Below, in pieces: positions 27,068 through 36,555 of a stretch of DNA of 64,000 nt. This DNA is from Calditrichia bacterium (GTDB taxonomy: Bacteria; Calditrichota; Calditrichia; Calditrichales; J004). How positions within the stretch are numbered: position 1 is the first letter of the stretch; the number at the start of each line of letters is the position of its first letter. Below the pieces are notes generated by a model. The model saw only the letters and a program-made list of their open reading frames with translations, was not told the DNA's origin and did no database searches. The DNA lies in NCBI GenBank assembly GCA_020635035.1, contig JACKAO010000004.1, positions 248,001 to 312,000 of the forward strand. The letters run 5' to 3'. The position numbers and the translations under genes are program-made.

Positions 27068-27988
27068 ATGAAAAAAATTACAGTTATCTTACTTTTTTTC
27101 CTTTTCTGGGGATGTTCAACAAATCAGCAACCCGCAGTCCCGGCAGATACAAAACTTGAATTAGCAAATACATATTATAATAACGGGCTATACCAGGCTG
27201 CTGTTGATGAATATCTTGAATACCTGCATGATTATTCCCTGGATGCAAACCGCCAGGCAAACACATATTATAATATTGCCAATATTTATTTCGAACGTAT
27301 CAATGATTACGAAAAAGCATTGCAGTATTATTTCAAGATTAAATATCTCTATCCGCAGAGTTCTGTTCAACAGGATGTGGGAAAAAAGATTGTTAATTGT
27401 CTTGAAAGGCTGAAACGATCGAAAGATGCTAACCGCTATGTGGCGCAGGAAGCCGCCTTGGATAAAAATTCAGTCAGAGAAAATAAACCCGGGGCGGTTG
27501 TGGCAGAAATCGGTGAGCGTAAAATCACCCAGGGAGATCTTGATTTTGAAATCAGCAAGCTGCCTGCCTATATGCAAGGGCAGTTAAATGAAAAGAATGC
27601 AAAAAAGGAATTTCTGAAGCAGTTTATAATCCAGGAATTACTTTACGATTCTGCAAAAAAACAAGGTCTGGACAAAGACAAAGAAGTTGTTGAAGGTGCA
27701 TATCGTGTTCAAAAAGGTTTGATGGCTGAAAAAATGCTTCAGAACGAACTAAAAGATCAACCGGAAATTACTGCAGCAGATGCGGAAATGTATTACAAAG
27801 CCAACAAAGAACGCTATGCTGAAAAAGATGAAAATGGAAAGGTTGTCAAAGAGAAGCCTTTCTCTCAGGTGGCAGAGCAGGCAGCCCGTGATCTGGCGAT
27901 GCAGCGTCAGCAGCAGGCCTATCAAAAACTGGCTGAAAGATTAATCAAAGCCAATAATGTCAATATTTACGAAAGTAAAGTACAATAA
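27068..27988 (+). CDS. TPR lipoprotein with SurA N-terminal-like chaperone region
   Basis: The 306-residue protein has a lipoprotein signal (Cys16 in 'FWGCSTNQ'). Tetratricopeptide repeats cover about residues 27-120 ('YYNNGLYQAAVDEYLEYL', 'NIANIYFERINDYEKALQYY'). From about residue 140 a SurA/PpiD N-terminal-like helical segment appears ('VVAEIGERKITQGDLDFEI', 'FLKQFIIQELLYDSAKKQG'). No parvulin catalytic domain follows; the protein ends in charged helices. It may bind unfolded envelope proteins. The combination is unusual and the gene lies inside the MoxR/Bat operon. Confidence 0.72.
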   Translation: MKKITVILLFFLFWGCSTNQQPAVPADTKLELANTYYNNGLYQAAVDEYLEYLHDYSLDANRQANTYYNIANIYFERINDYEKALQYYFKIKYLYPQSSVQQDVGKKIVNCLERLKRSKDANRYVAQEAALDKNSVRENKPGAVVAEIGERKITQGDLDFEISKLPAYMQGQLNEKNAKKEFLKQFIIQELLYDSAKKQGLDKDKEVVEGAYRVQKGLMAEKMLQNELKDQPEITAADAEMYYKANKERYAEKDENGKVVKEKPFSQVAEQAARDLAMQRQQQAYQKLAERLIKANNVNIYESKVQ

Positions 27989-28002
27989 AGATTGCAATAA
28001 AA

Positions 28003-29013
28003 ATGATGACAGCATCAAAACGGATTTTTCTACTAGCTTTCTTTCTTACTGCTTCATTTAATCTGTTTGCACAAACACCTTATATCGAAGTACAGTCGAT
28101 GGTTGACACATCGGAAATCTTTATCGGTGACCGTATTACCTATTCAATTGTGATAAAAAGAGATGAGAATCTGCGGATAGAAAAGCCGGGTGAAGGTTTA
28201 AATCTCGGTATGTTTGAAATCAAAGAGTATAATTTTTCTGATCCGCTGAAAAAAGATGGTATTATTACAGAAAGATTTGATTTCAAAATCTCTGTTTTTG
28301 ATACCGGAAGCTACACGATTCCGCCTTTTCCAATTGCATATTTCCCTGAAGATTCATCACGACAATATAAAATAATTAAAGCTGATCCAATTGAAATTCA
28401 TGTAAAATCATTATTATCAGGCGAAGATGCGCCGGAACTTAAAGATATCAAACCGCCGATTGATCTGCCTTTTGATTATGTCTTTTTGTATTCAATGATT
28501 GCGGTTTTGCTGCTGCTGGCTTTGGCTGTTTATCTCGGATACAGGGCTTATAAACAAAAGCAGCAAAAGGGATATATTTTCTCACCGCCACCCAAGCCAC
28601 GTCCTGCACATGAAATAGCACTGGCAGAATTACAAAAGTTGTTCAAATCGGATCTGCTCGAAAAAAACGAATTTAAACACTTTTACATAAGGCTGTCTGA
28701 AATTCTCAGAACCTATATTGAAGGCCGTTATTTTGTATCGGCAATGGAAGAAACGACCTATGAAATACTACTTGATTTAGCTAAACACCTGGATGATAGT
28801 CATAGGGTTATAATAAAAGAAATCCTGCAGGAAGCAGATCTTGTAAAATTTGCAAAACATATACCGGATAAAGGTTACACTGAAACCTTAAAAGATAAAA
28901 GCTGGCAATTTGTTAATGAAACAAAAATTGTTCTGAGCCAGCCGGATGAAGATGAAAATTCAGCAGATGAAGTGAAAAAGCTTGCTGCTGCTGAAGAACC
29001 AGAGATTAAGTAA
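28003..29013 (+). CDS. Second BatD/DUF4381-like membrane protein
   Basis: The 336-residue protein has a signal peptide ('FLLAFFLTASFNLFAQ'), a beta domain with 'EIFIGDRITYSIVIKRDEN', a membrane segment near residues 165-187 ('YSMIAVLLLLALAVYLGYRA'), and a helical tail containing 'FYIRLSEILRTYIEGRYF' and 'ADLVKFAKHIPD'. The last piece is equivalent to the 'DLxxFA' motif in the other two BatD-like proteins of the operon. It is a paralogue of the 24095 gene in layout. Its role in the MoxR complex is inferred from context. Confidence 0.7.
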   Translation: MMTASKRIFLLAFFLTASFNLFAQTPYIEVQSMVDTSEIFIGDRITYSIVIKRDENLRIEKPGEGLNLGMFEIKEYNFSDPLKKDGIITERFDFKISVFDTGSYTIPPFPIAYFPEDSSRQYKIIKADPIEIHVKSLLSGEDAPELKDIKPPIDLPFDYVFLYSMIAVLLLLALAVYLGYRAYKQKQQKGYIFSPPPKPRPAHEIALAELQKLFKSDLLEKNEFKHFYIRLSEILRTYIEGRYFVSAMEETTYEILLDLAKHLDDSHRVIIKEILQEADLVKFAKHIPDKGYTETLKDKSWQFVNETKIVLSQPDEDENSADEVKKLAAAEEPEIK

Positions 29014-29028
29014 ACGGGAGGAGTTAAA

Positions 29029-29964
29029 TTGATTCATGTAGAAGGTTTGACACGTTATTACGGCGAAAAGCGTGCGATTTCCGATGTTACCTTTAATGTG
29101 AACAAAGGAGAAATTCTTGGATTACTTGGTCCGAATGCTGCAGGTAAAACGACAACTATGCGCATCCTGACCTGTTACATGCCGCCCACATCAGGAAAGG
29201 CAACCGTCGGTGGTTTTGATATTTTTGAGCAAAGCATAGATGTACGGCGTATAACCGGATATTTGCCGGAGAGCCCGCCATTGTATGTGGATTTTACAGT
29301 AAATGATTACCTGGATTTTGTTGCAAAAATCAAGGGAGTTGAGAAAAGCCGCCGCCCAAAAGAAATTGATAATGTTGTTGAAAAAGCAAGCATTGGCGAT
29401 GTGCGTCACCGGATAATAGGTAAATTATCTAAAGGCTATAAGCAAAGAGTCGGTCTGGCCCAGGCGTTGTTAAACAATCCGCAAATTGTTATTCTTGATG
29501 AGCCTACCGTCGGATTAGATCCCAAGCAGATTATCGAAATTCGTGAACTGATTAAAAACCTGCGCGGGGAGCATACTGTTATACTTTCTTCGCATATTTT
29601 GCCTGAGATAGAGCAAACCTGTGAACGCGTTGTAATTATCAGTAATGGAAAGGTAGTTGCTGAAGATACCCCACAAAATCTGACCAATCGATTAAAAGGC
29701 GGTGAGCGCACGATTATGCAGATAGAAGGTGCGGAGAACAAAATCCGTGACGCCTTCAAAGATATTGTACAAATCAAAAATTTAATTGTTACTCCGGCTG
29801 ATAACGGCATCTGCCAGGTCGAAGTTGAAAGCGAAGCTGATATCCGTAAAGAACTTGCCCGCAATACAGTTCAGCAAAATCTGGGATTGCTGGAACTTTC
29901 CACGGATAAGTTTACGCTTGAAGATATCTTCCTGCACCTTACTACAAAAGAGGAGGCTGCCTGA
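29029..29964 (+). CDS. ABC transporter ATP-binding protein (GldA-like)
   Basis: The 311-residue protein has Walker A 'GPNAAGKTTTMRIL', a signature region 'KLSKGYKQRVGLAQAL' (LSKGY in place of LSGGQ, common in this subfamily) and Walker B 'IVILDEPTVGLD', followed by the H-loop 'SSHILPE'. The C-terminal 90 residues form the extra domain seen in ABC-2 exporters. The start is TTG at 29029, supported by a GGGAGGAG ribosome site; no in-frame ATG is available nearby. The last base overlaps the next gene. It powers the permease encoded directly downstream. Confidence 0.93.
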   Translation: MIHVEGLTRYYGEKRAISDVTFNVNKGEILGLLGPNAAGKTTTMRILTCYMPPTSGKATVGGFDIFEQSIDVRRITGYLPESPPLYVDFTVNDYLDFVAKIKGVEKSRRPKEIDNVVEKASIGDVRHRIIGKLSKGYKQRVGLAQALLNNPQIVILDEPTVGLDPKQIIEIRELIKNLRGEHTVILSSHILPEIEQTCERVVIISNGKVVAEDTPQNLTNRLKGGERTIMQIEGAENKIRDAFKDIVQIKNLIVTPADNGICQVEVESEADIRKELARNTVQQNLGLLELSTDKFTLEDIFLHLTTKEEAA

Positions 29965-30746
29965 TGAATGCTATAACAGCTATTTTTAATAAAGAATTTA
30001 AATCATTTTTCTATTCACCGATCGCATTTGTGATCATTGCCTTGTTTACTGCAATCACAGGAAGCTTCTTTTACCTGAACCTGAATTCATTTGTGGAAGC
30101 TTCGCTGATGGATCAAATCTATCAACAGCAGTACCGCATGGGACCAAGGACTTTAAACGTTAACCTGATGTTGATCCGTCCCTATTTTTACAATATTGTT
30201 CTGATCTCCCTGTTTGTATTGCCGCTTATAACAATGCGTTTATATTCCGAAGAAAAACGCTCAGGTACAGTTGAATTGCTTTATACTACACCTGTAACTC
30301 CTTTTCAGATTGTCATTGCGAAATTTTTTGCAGGACTTGCATTTTATGTGGTCACATTGGTTCCCACTATGTTTTTCCTGTCTATTTTATTTGCTTACGG
30401 AGAACCGGAGTTCTGGCCGATTTTCAGTGCTTACATAGGTTTGATTTTAATGGGTGCGGCATATGTCTCTGTGGGATTGTTTATTTCCACAACTACAGAA
30501 AATCAAATTATAGCTGCTATCGGCAGCTTTGGGCTTTCACTGCTGTTATGGGTTATTGGATTCGGTGCCGGATTCGCCGGGCAGACGATCGGTGATGTTA
30601 TGAATTATTTGTCCATAATTAATCACTTCGAAGATTTCGCACAGGGCGTGATCGATACAAGCCATGTGGCGTACTACATCCTGTTCTCAGTTACAGGTTT
30701 ATATTTTTCACTTAAAATGATCGAATCGGTCAAGTGGAGAGCATAA
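29964..30746 (+). CDS. ABC-2 type permease subunit (GldF-like)
   Basis: The 260-residue protein has six predicted membrane segments. The N-terminal 'FNKEFKSFFYSPIAFVIIALF' pattern is typical of ABC-2 permeases of the GldF/NosY type, and a central 'LPLITMRLYSEEKRSGTVELL' stretch is the coupling-helix signature. TGATG overlap with the ATPase gene indicates coupling. GldF is part of the gliding-motility ABC complex in Bacteroidetes, but the same family is widespread in non-gliding bacteria. The exported substrate is unknown. Confidence 0.9.
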   Translation: MNAITAIFNKEFKSFFYSPIAFVIIALFTAITGSFFYLNLNSFVEASLMDQIYQQQYRMGPRTLNVNLMLIRPYFYNIVLISLFVLPLITMRLYSEEKRSGTVELLYTTPVTPFQIVIAKFFAGLAFYVVTLVPTMFFLSILFAYGEPEFWPIFSAYIGLILMGAAYVSVGLFISTTTENQIIAAIGSFGLSLLLWVIGFGAGFAGQTIGDVMNYLSIINHFEDFAQGVIDTSHVAYYILFSVTGLYFSLKMIESVKWRA

Positions 30747-30789
30747 AAGGTTTTCGGAATATCTGATTGTGATTTAGGAGAAATTTTAA

Positions 30790-32301
30790 ATGAAAAAATT
30801 GTCAAACATATTTGGACTGGCGGGAATTATACTTGTTGCCGCTGCTTTGATCTGGTACTCAATTTCAAAATTATGGGAAGTAAGCAACTGGATATTGCTC
30901 ATTCTGGGTATTGCCGGTTTAGCTTATTTTCTGTTTGATTTTTACAAAAACCGTGAAAAAGAAATATCTCAGCGTTCACTAAAGCAAGGCTCGAATGTTG
31001 TAGTTCAAACCGTCGTAGTTCTGGTGATTGTTGCACTGCTGGCTTTTGTTTCAACCAGGCGCCATTATCGTGCTGACCTTACAGAGAACAATCTTTACAG
31101 TTTGTCTGATCAGACTTTAAAATTACTTGAAGATTTACAGAAACCGGTTGATATAAAAGCATTCTTTCGTTCTTCCGAGCAGCGTGGCGCAAAAGATTTG
31201 CTGGACGAATACAGCTACCGTTCAACCAATCTCAGCTATGAGATGGTCGATCCGGATGAACAACCACAGACAGCAAAAAAATATGATGTTACACAATACA
31301 ATACGATTGCTGTTGAATCCGGGATTAAAAAAGAATTGGTAACCGAACTGAATGAAGTAAATCTTACAAACGCTATTTTAAAAGTAACCCGCGATCAGGA
31401 TAAAGTTATCTATTTTACGACGGGGCATAATGAGCGCAATATAAATGATGAGTCTCAGGAAGGCTATAAATCTGCAGCCGATGCCATCAGGAAAGAAAAT
31501 CACCTTGTAAAAACACTGAGCCTTGTGCGTAGCAGGACAGTTCCCGATAGTGCTAATGTTGTGGCTGTTATTTCACCGCGCTCACCGTTTTTTCCGGGGG
31601 AATTGGATTCATTGGCAAAATTTGTAGATAATGGTGGAAAAGCTTTACTCCTGCTCGACCCGGAATGTCCGCAGGATATCCGTGATTTTGCCGCAAGATA
31701 TAAAGTTACGGTAGGTAATGATGTGGTTGTTGATAATTCAGGTTTTGGGCGGCTTTTCGGTGCCGGGCCCGGTATGCCGATGGTTCAGACCTATGACAAG
31801 GAAAATCCGATAACAAAAGGTTTTGGGATTGTTACTTTTTATCCCATTACTTCTTCTGTTACACCAATGGCAGAAAAGGATGGCTGGACAGTTACAGAAT
31901 TGCTGAAGACATCCCAGCAAAGTTGGGCTGATGTGGATTTTGAAACCGGAGAAGTGTCCAATGACCCAAGTCGCGATCTGCAGGGTCCTGTAACAATTGC
32001 TACGGTAAGCAAAAAAGAACTGGGTGAAAAAAAGCCCACAGTGGTTGTTTTCGGTGATTCCGATTTTGCAAAAAACGCCTATTTTACCCAGGAAGGCAAC
32101 AGTAATTTATTCCTTAATACAATTAATTACCTTGCTGAAGAAGAAGACCTGATTTCAATTCGTCCCAAGAAGGTTGATGACAGCAGGTTAACTTTAACCC
32201 AGGCGGATGTATCGTCTATTTTTTACCTGGTGGTAATAGCCATTCCACTGGTACTGATTATTGCCGGTGTTATTGTTTTTGTTAAACGTAACAAATCCTA
32301 A
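30790..32301 (+). CDS. GldG-like ABC transporter auxiliary protein
   Basis: The 503-residue protein has two or three N-terminal membrane segments (about residues 5-24, 33-53 and 74-95). A large extracytoplasmic region follows, beginning 'RADLTENNLYSLSDQTLKLL', which is the signature of the GldG/ABC_transp_aux family. A C-terminal membrane helix lies near 478-498 ('FYLVVIAIPLVLIIAGVIVF'). It follows the GldF-like gene by 43 bases and is expected to form a complex with it. GldG is required for gliding in Flavobacterium, but the function of the wider family is not established. Confidence 0.88.
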   Translation: MKKLSNIFGLAGIILVAAALIWYSISKLWEVSNWILLILGIAGLAYFLFDFYKNREKEISQRSLKQGSNVVVQTVVVLVIVALLAFVSTRRHYRADLTENNLYSLSDQTLKLLEDLQKPVDIKAFFRSSEQRGAKDLLDEYSYRSTNLSYEMVDPDEQPQTAKKYDVTQYNTIAVESGIKKELVTELNEVNLTNAILKVTRDQDKVIYFTTGHNERNINDESQEGYKSAADAIRKENHLVKTLSLVRSRTVPDSANVVAVISPRSPFFPGELDSLAKFVDNGGKALLLLDPECPQDIRDFAARYKVTVGNDVVVDNSGFGRLFGAGPGMPMVQTYDKENPITKGFGIVTFYPITSSVTPMAEKDGWTVTELLKTSQQSWADVDFETGEVSNDPSRDLQGPVTIATVSKKELGEKKPTVVVFGDSDFAKNAYFTQEGNSNLFLNTINYLAEEEDLISIRPKKVDDSRLTLTQADVSSIFYLVVIAIPLVLIIAGVIVFVKRNKS

Positions 32302-32342
32302 TTTAACGAAACTATTACGAGGAGAATCAGGAACGTATTAAC

Positions 32343-33707
32343 ATGAGAAATACAATTATTCTTGTGCTTGTGGCCGCTGCTCTCGGCGCTTATGTATATT
32401 TTTATGAAATTAAAGGCGGAGAAGAACGACAGGCAGATAAAGAACGTGAAGAGAAACTTATCAATGCGGATAAAGACAGTATTCAGACATTATGGATTTA
32501 TGATTTTGATAAGGTGTTTCAATTCAGCAAAGTTGATGACGGCTGGAAAATTGTAAGCCCTGTTGAAACAGATGCGGAAGAATCGACGGTGAATTCATTC
32601 CTGGCTACACTGACTGGCGCTAAAAAATCGCGTACATTCGGGGTTAAAGAGAAAGATAAATCGGGTTATGGGCTTTCCAGATCCGGGATCATGATTAAGG
32701 TTAGTAACACCGATGGCAGCCAGGATTCTGTAATTCTCGGTGATAAAACAAGTATTGGTAACAATATGTATGTCACGAAAGGTGATACATTTGTCTCCAT
32801 CTCACCGATAAGCCTTAAAGATGCTGCTCAAAAATCCTTATTCTCATGGCGCGACAAAAGAACTGTCCATTTTAATAAAGATGCAGTGCGGGAGTTTAAT
32901 CTTCAAACAGCAAAAGGTTCTTTTAGCTTTGAGAAAGATGGCAGTGATTGGAAAGTTACAAAACCGTTGCAGGCTAAAGCCGATAATAATGAAGTTACCG
33001 CAATTCTGAATAAACTCGATTTTGGAAGAATTAAGTCTGTTGAATCAGAAAATGCAGCTAATCTGCAACAGTTTCATTTAAATGCACCCGCTTACAGGAT
33101 TGAGCTGTTTAGTGGTGCCGAAAAATCAAAATCCACTGTAATGTTTTCAAAGTTGATAGATAATCAGTCTTTCGGAAAAGATGAAGTGCGTCCGCAAATT
33201 TTTACAGTAGATTCAACATTTCTCAGGCCTTTTAATAAAAGTCTGTTCGATTTCCGGGATAAGAATCTTGTGGAGTTTAATAAATCTTCAATCAACCGCA
33301 TCAATCTGCTAAACAATGGTGAACTGCTGACGTTCTCAAAAGATACATCAGACCGCTGGCAGATATCTACCGGTGAACCGATTAAAAATTATAAGATAAA
33401 TGACCTGGTCAGTGAAGTTGAAAAGCTGAAAGTGGATGAATTTGTCGCTGAAAATCCAAGTTATACGTTTCCTTACGGTTTAACAAATCCAAAAGGGCGG
33501 CTGGAACTTTTTGCAGGTGACAGTAAAGAGATCGAGCTTGAATTTGGTAATAGTAAGAACGGCAGGACATTTGTTCGTAATCCAAGAACAGGTCAGGTTG
33601 TCGCTATCGAAGACAGCAAGTTGGAAAAAGTTTTGCTGACCATGGAAAACGTTTATGATGAAACTGCTAAAATGGTCAAAGATAATGATGAAGAACAACA
33701 AAAGTGA
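32343..33707 (+). CDS. DUF4340-domain membrane-anchored protein
   Basis: The 454-residue protein has one N-terminal membrane anchor (residues 3-20) and at least two similar beta-rich units starting 'DKDSIQTLWIYDFDKVF' and 'NKDAVREFNLQTAKGSF', with a third near 'NKSSINRINLLNNGELL'. This internal repetition and the 'WKIVSPVETDAEESTV' type motif match the DUF4340 family. DUF4340 genes commonly follow GldG-like ABC auxiliary genes, as here, so it is probably a periplasmic part of the ABC-2 system. No enzymatic motif is visible. Confidence 0.82.
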   Translation: MRNTIILVLVAAALGAYVYFYEIKGGEERQADKEREEKLINADKDSIQTLWIYDFDKVFQFSKVDDGWKIVSPVETDAEESTVNSFLATLTGAKKSRTFGVKEKDKSGYGLSRSGIMIKVSNTDGSQDSVILGDKTSIGNNMYVTKGDTFVSISPISLKDAAQKSLFSWRDKRTVHFNKDAVREFNLQTAKGSFSFEKDGSDWKVTKPLQAKADNNEVTAILNKLDFGRIKSVESENAANLQQFHLNAPAYRIELFSGAEKSKSTVMFSKLIDNQSFGKDEVRPQIFTVDSTFLRPFNKSLFDFRDKNLVEFNKSSINRINLLNNGELLTFSKDTSDRWQISTGEPIKNYKINDLVSEVEKLKVDEFVAENPSYTFPYGLTNPKGRLELFAGDSKEIELEFGNSKNGRTFVRNPRTGQVVAIEDSKLEKVLLTMENVYDETAKMVKDNDEEQQK

Positions 33708-33718
33708 TCTGCTAAAAA

Positions 33719-34711
33719 ATGTTTGAGTTCCGTGATCCCTGGTATCTGTTGTTGTTTTTACTGATACCACTTATAATATTATGGTATTTTAAAAGTACAC
33801 GCCGCCAGGCGCAGTTGAAATACTCTGATTTAAAACTGGTAAAGCGATTGGGAAAAAGCCTGCGTCAAAGGCTTCAGGTACTTTTGCCTTTACTGCGTTT
33901 GCTGACTCTTTCTGCATTCATCCTTGCTTTGGCACGTCCGCAAAGCAGCAGCAAAGAAGAAGAGATAATTACCGAAGGTGTTGATATTGTTTTAGCAATG
34001 GACGTTTCTACCAGTATGCTAGCTGAAGATTTTAAACCGAACAACCGTTTTGAAGCAGCTAAAACTGTGGCCCGCGAATTTATTAAAAGCCGTACTAACG
34101 ACCGGATCGGAATGGTTGTATTTGCCGGAGAAAGCTTTACCCAATGCCCCTTAACACTTGATTACGGTGTACTGTTGACTTTGCTGGAACAAGTTGAGAT
34201 CGCTGATAAAAACTGGGATGGTACAGCAATTGGAATGGGAATTGTTAATGCGGTAAATAGATTACGGGACAGCAAGGCAAAAAGCAAAGTGGTGATATTA
34301 CTGACAGACGGTGTCAATAACCGCGGACAAGTGGATCCGATCACTGCTGCCCAGATTGCAAAAGCTTTTGATATTAAAATTTATACTATCGGTGCCGGTA
34401 AACATGGAACGGCAATGTACCCGGTTGAAGATCCTTTTTTTGGCAAGCGTTATGTGCCCATGCAGGTTGAAATTGATGAAGAAACTTTGACAAAAATCGC
34501 CAATCTCACAAATGCCAGATACTTCAGAGCAACAGATACAGAGCGTTTAAAAGAAGTTTATGATGAAATCAGCCAGCTTGAAAAAACAAAAATTGAAGTA
34601 AAAGAGTTCACACGCTACGAAGAGTTGTTCGTTTATTTTCTTGCGTTTGGATTATTAACACTGGTGGCAGAAATCGGTCTGACCCATACTTATTTGAGAA
34701 AAATACCCTGA
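33719..34711 (+). CDS. batA: Aerotolerance protein BatA (VWA domain)
   Basis: The 330-residue protein begins 'MFEFRDPWYLLLFLLIPLII', the usual BatA start, and has two N-terminal membrane helices. A von Willebrand A domain with a complete MIDAS site follows ('MDVSTSM', 'GTAIGMGI', 'LLTDGVNN'). A final membrane helix lies near residues 305-322. Bat proteins were named for aerotolerance in Bacteroides and probably form a membrane complex managed by MoxR. The gene starts 12 bases after the DUF4340 gene and is followed 7 bases later by batB. Confidence 0.93.
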   Translation: MFEFRDPWYLLLFLLIPLIILWYFKSTRRQAQLKYSDLKLVKRLGKSLRQRLQVLLPLLRLLTLSAFILALARPQSSSKEEEIITEGVDIVLAMDVSTSMLAEDFKPNNRFEAAKTVAREFIKSRTNDRIGMVVFAGESFTQCPLTLDYGVLLTLLEQVEIADKNWDGTAIGMGIVNAVNRLRDSKAKSKVVILLTDGVNNRGQVDPITAAQIAKAFDIKIYTIGAGKHGTAMYPVEDPFFGKRYVPMQVEIDEETLTKIANLTNARYFRATDTERLKEVYDEISQLEKTKIEVKEFTRYEELFVYFLAFGLLTLVAEIGLTHTYLRKIP

Positions 34712-34717
34712 TCATTT

Positions 34718-35746
34718 ATGGAAGTTTTAAAATTCGCACATCCGGATTATCTCCATGGTTTATGGGGCGTTATTTTAATCGGCGCCTTTTTTATCTATGT
34801 ATTTCGCAGCCGTGAAAAACTGTTAAAACGTTTTGGACACCTGGAAATTCTGCAAAAAATGATGCCCGGATATAAAAACAGCCGGCGCGTCTGGAAAGCA
34901 ATTTTTATTATGCTTGCCTATATGAGCCTGGTCGTTGCCATCGCCGGGCCGCAGATTGGTACACGGCTGGAAGAAGTAAAACGTGAAGGCTTGGATATTA
35001 TTGTCGCATTGGACGTTTCATTAAGTATGCGTGCTGAAGACATTGCTCCAAACCGACTTGAAAAAGCAAAATATGAAATCAACAAGCTGATTGATATTCT
35101 GCAGGGTGATCGCATCGGGTTAGTTGCATTTGCCGGAATTGCACACGTACAGTCTCCATTGACACTCGACTATTCGGCAGCCAGACTATTCCTTAGATTA
35201 ATGGATACTGATCTTATTCCGCAGCCGGGTACAGCCATCGGCGAAGCAATTCGTACAGCAACTAAAGCATTTAACCAGAAGGAACGTAAACATAAAGTTC
35301 TTATCCTGATTACAGATGGCGAAGACCACGACAGTGATCCGATAAAAGCAGCGGAACAGGCAGCTGAAGAAGGGATAATAATTTATACAATTGGACTTGG
35401 TTCGCCGCAGGGTGTACCGATTCCTGTTTATGACAAATACAATAATCCAGCCGGATTTAAAAAGGATCGATCTGGTAATGTTGTTACTACTAAGCTGGAT
35501 GCAACAACGCTTCAGCAGATCGCGTATGCAACAAATGGCAAGTACTACATTTCGTCATCCGGGGAAGCAGAATTAGATGAAATTTACAATGAAGTTAGCC
35601 AGCTGGAAAAGAAAGAGCTGACTTCAAGGCAGTTTTCGCAATATGAAAATCGTTACCAGATTTTTTTGGCACTGGCGATTATTTTTCTTTTATTGGAAAC
35701 TTTTATGCCAGTCCGTACAAGAATAAAACCGTTTAAACGTGTGTAA
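34718..35746 (+). CDS. batB: Aerotolerance protein BatB (VWA domain)
   Basis: The 342-residue protein has the same plan as BatA: two N-terminal membrane helices, a VWA domain with intact MIDAS residues ('LDVSLSMRAED', 'GTAIGEAI', 'LITDGEDHDS') and a C-terminal helix. BatA and BatB are paralogues that probably act together. The intact metal sites in both, plus the DUF58 protein, mean three VWA-type partners are available to one MoxR ATPase. It is followed 3 bases later by batC. Confidence 0.93.
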   Translation: MEVLKFAHPDYLHGLWGVILIGAFFIYVFRSREKLLKRFGHLEILQKMMPGYKNSRRVWKAIFIMLAYMSLVVAIAGPQIGTRLEEVKREGLDIIVALDVSLSMRAEDIAPNRLEKAKYEINKLIDILQGDRIGLVAFAGIAHVQSPLTLDYSAARLFLRLMDTDLIPQPGTAIGEAIRTATKAFNQKERKHKVLILITDGEDHDSDPIKAAEQAAEEGIIIYTIGLGSPQGVPIPVYDKYNNPAGFKKDRSGNVVTTKLDATTLQQIAYATNGKYYISSSGEAELDEIYNEVSQLEKKELTSRQFSQYENRYQIFLALAIIFLLLETFMPVRTRIKPFKRV

Positions 35747-35748
35747 TT

Positions 35749-36549
35749 ATGAAAAGTGTTATGCTGAGCAAAAGATACCCAATAACAGTATTTTTATTCT
35801 TATTTATACCTGTACTCACTTTTTCACAGGGCATACGCGAAAAAGTGAATAAGGGTAATGAACACTATCATTCCGAAGAATATGAACAGGCCATAAATAA
35901 ATACAAAGATGCACTACTTGATGAGCCCTTAAATGACAAAATACTTTTTAATGAAGCAGACGCCCTTTATAAAATGGAAAAGTATGAAGATGCAGTCAGC
36001 GGATATCAGAAAGTTCTGGGCAGTAAGGATTTGCAGCTGGCTTCAAAAGCACATTTTAATATTGGGAATTCCTATTTCAAACAGGACAAATTAACAGAAA
36101 GTATTGAATCCTATAAAAAAGCTCTTGAACTTAACCCGGATGATTTTGATGCTAAGTATAATCTTGAACTTGCCCGTGCAAAGCTGAAAGAACAGTCCGA
36201 GAAACAGAAACAGGATCCGCAAAATCAGCAGAACCAGGAACAACAACAGCAACAGGGTGAACAGCAGGAATCTGATCAGCAACAACAGCAAAATCCTGAA
36301 GATCAGCAAAATGAGCAGGATAAGGACAAACAACAAGAGCAGCAACAGCAGCAAGAGCAAAGTCAGGATAATAAAGACGAACAGCAGGATCAGCAGACCC
36401 GGGAACAACAAGCTCAGCAGCAGGAAGACCAGATTAACAAAGAAGAAGCGGAACGGATATTGAATGCTTTGCGTTCTGACGAGCAGGAAGCTCAAAAAAA
36501 TAAAGCCCCGGTTAGAGCACAGGGACGGGTTTCAGGCAAGGATTGGTAA
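35749..36549 (+). CDS. batC: TPR protein BatC with long Gln/Glu-rich tail
   Basis: The 266-residue protein has a signal peptide ('FLFLFIPVLTFSQG') and about three TPR repeats over residues 28-145 ('EEYEQAINKYKDALLDEPLN', 'HFNIGNSYFKQDKLTESIES'). A tail of about 75 residues follows that is more than half Gln, with Asp, Glu and Asn (36205-36440). A short basic end follows the tail. BatC homologues often carry a charged low-complexity tail, but this one is strongly glutamine-biased. It is periplasmic and probably bridges BatA/B/D. The low-complexity coding is mostly CAG and CAA. Confidence 0.88.
   Translation: MKSVMLSKRYPITVFLFLFIPVLTFSQGIREKVNKGNEHYHSEEYEQAINKYKDALLDEPLNDKILFNEADALYKMEKYEDAVSGYQKVLGSKDLQLASKAHFNIGNSYFKQDKLTESIESYKKALELNPDDFDAKYNLELARAKLKEQSEKQKQDPQNQQNQEQQQQQGEQQESDQQQQQNPEDQQNEQDKDKQQEQQQQQEQSQDNKDEQQDQQTREQQAQQQEDQINKEEAERILNALRSDEQEAQKNKAPVRAQGRVSGKDW
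36205..36440 (+). repeat. Glutamine-rich low-complexity coding tract in batC
   Basis: CAG and CAA codons dominate this stretch, interspersed with GAA, GAT and AAT, giving runs of up to five Gln. The complementary strand shows a long open frame of Leu/Ile that is an artefact of this composition. Confidence 0.75.
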
Positions 36550-36555
36550 TCATAA

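Noticed and set aside
36091..36495. Long Leu/Ile-rich open frame on the minus strand opposite batC
   Set aside because: It is the reverse complement of the Gln-rich CAG/CAA tract. It has no ribosome site and no family features.
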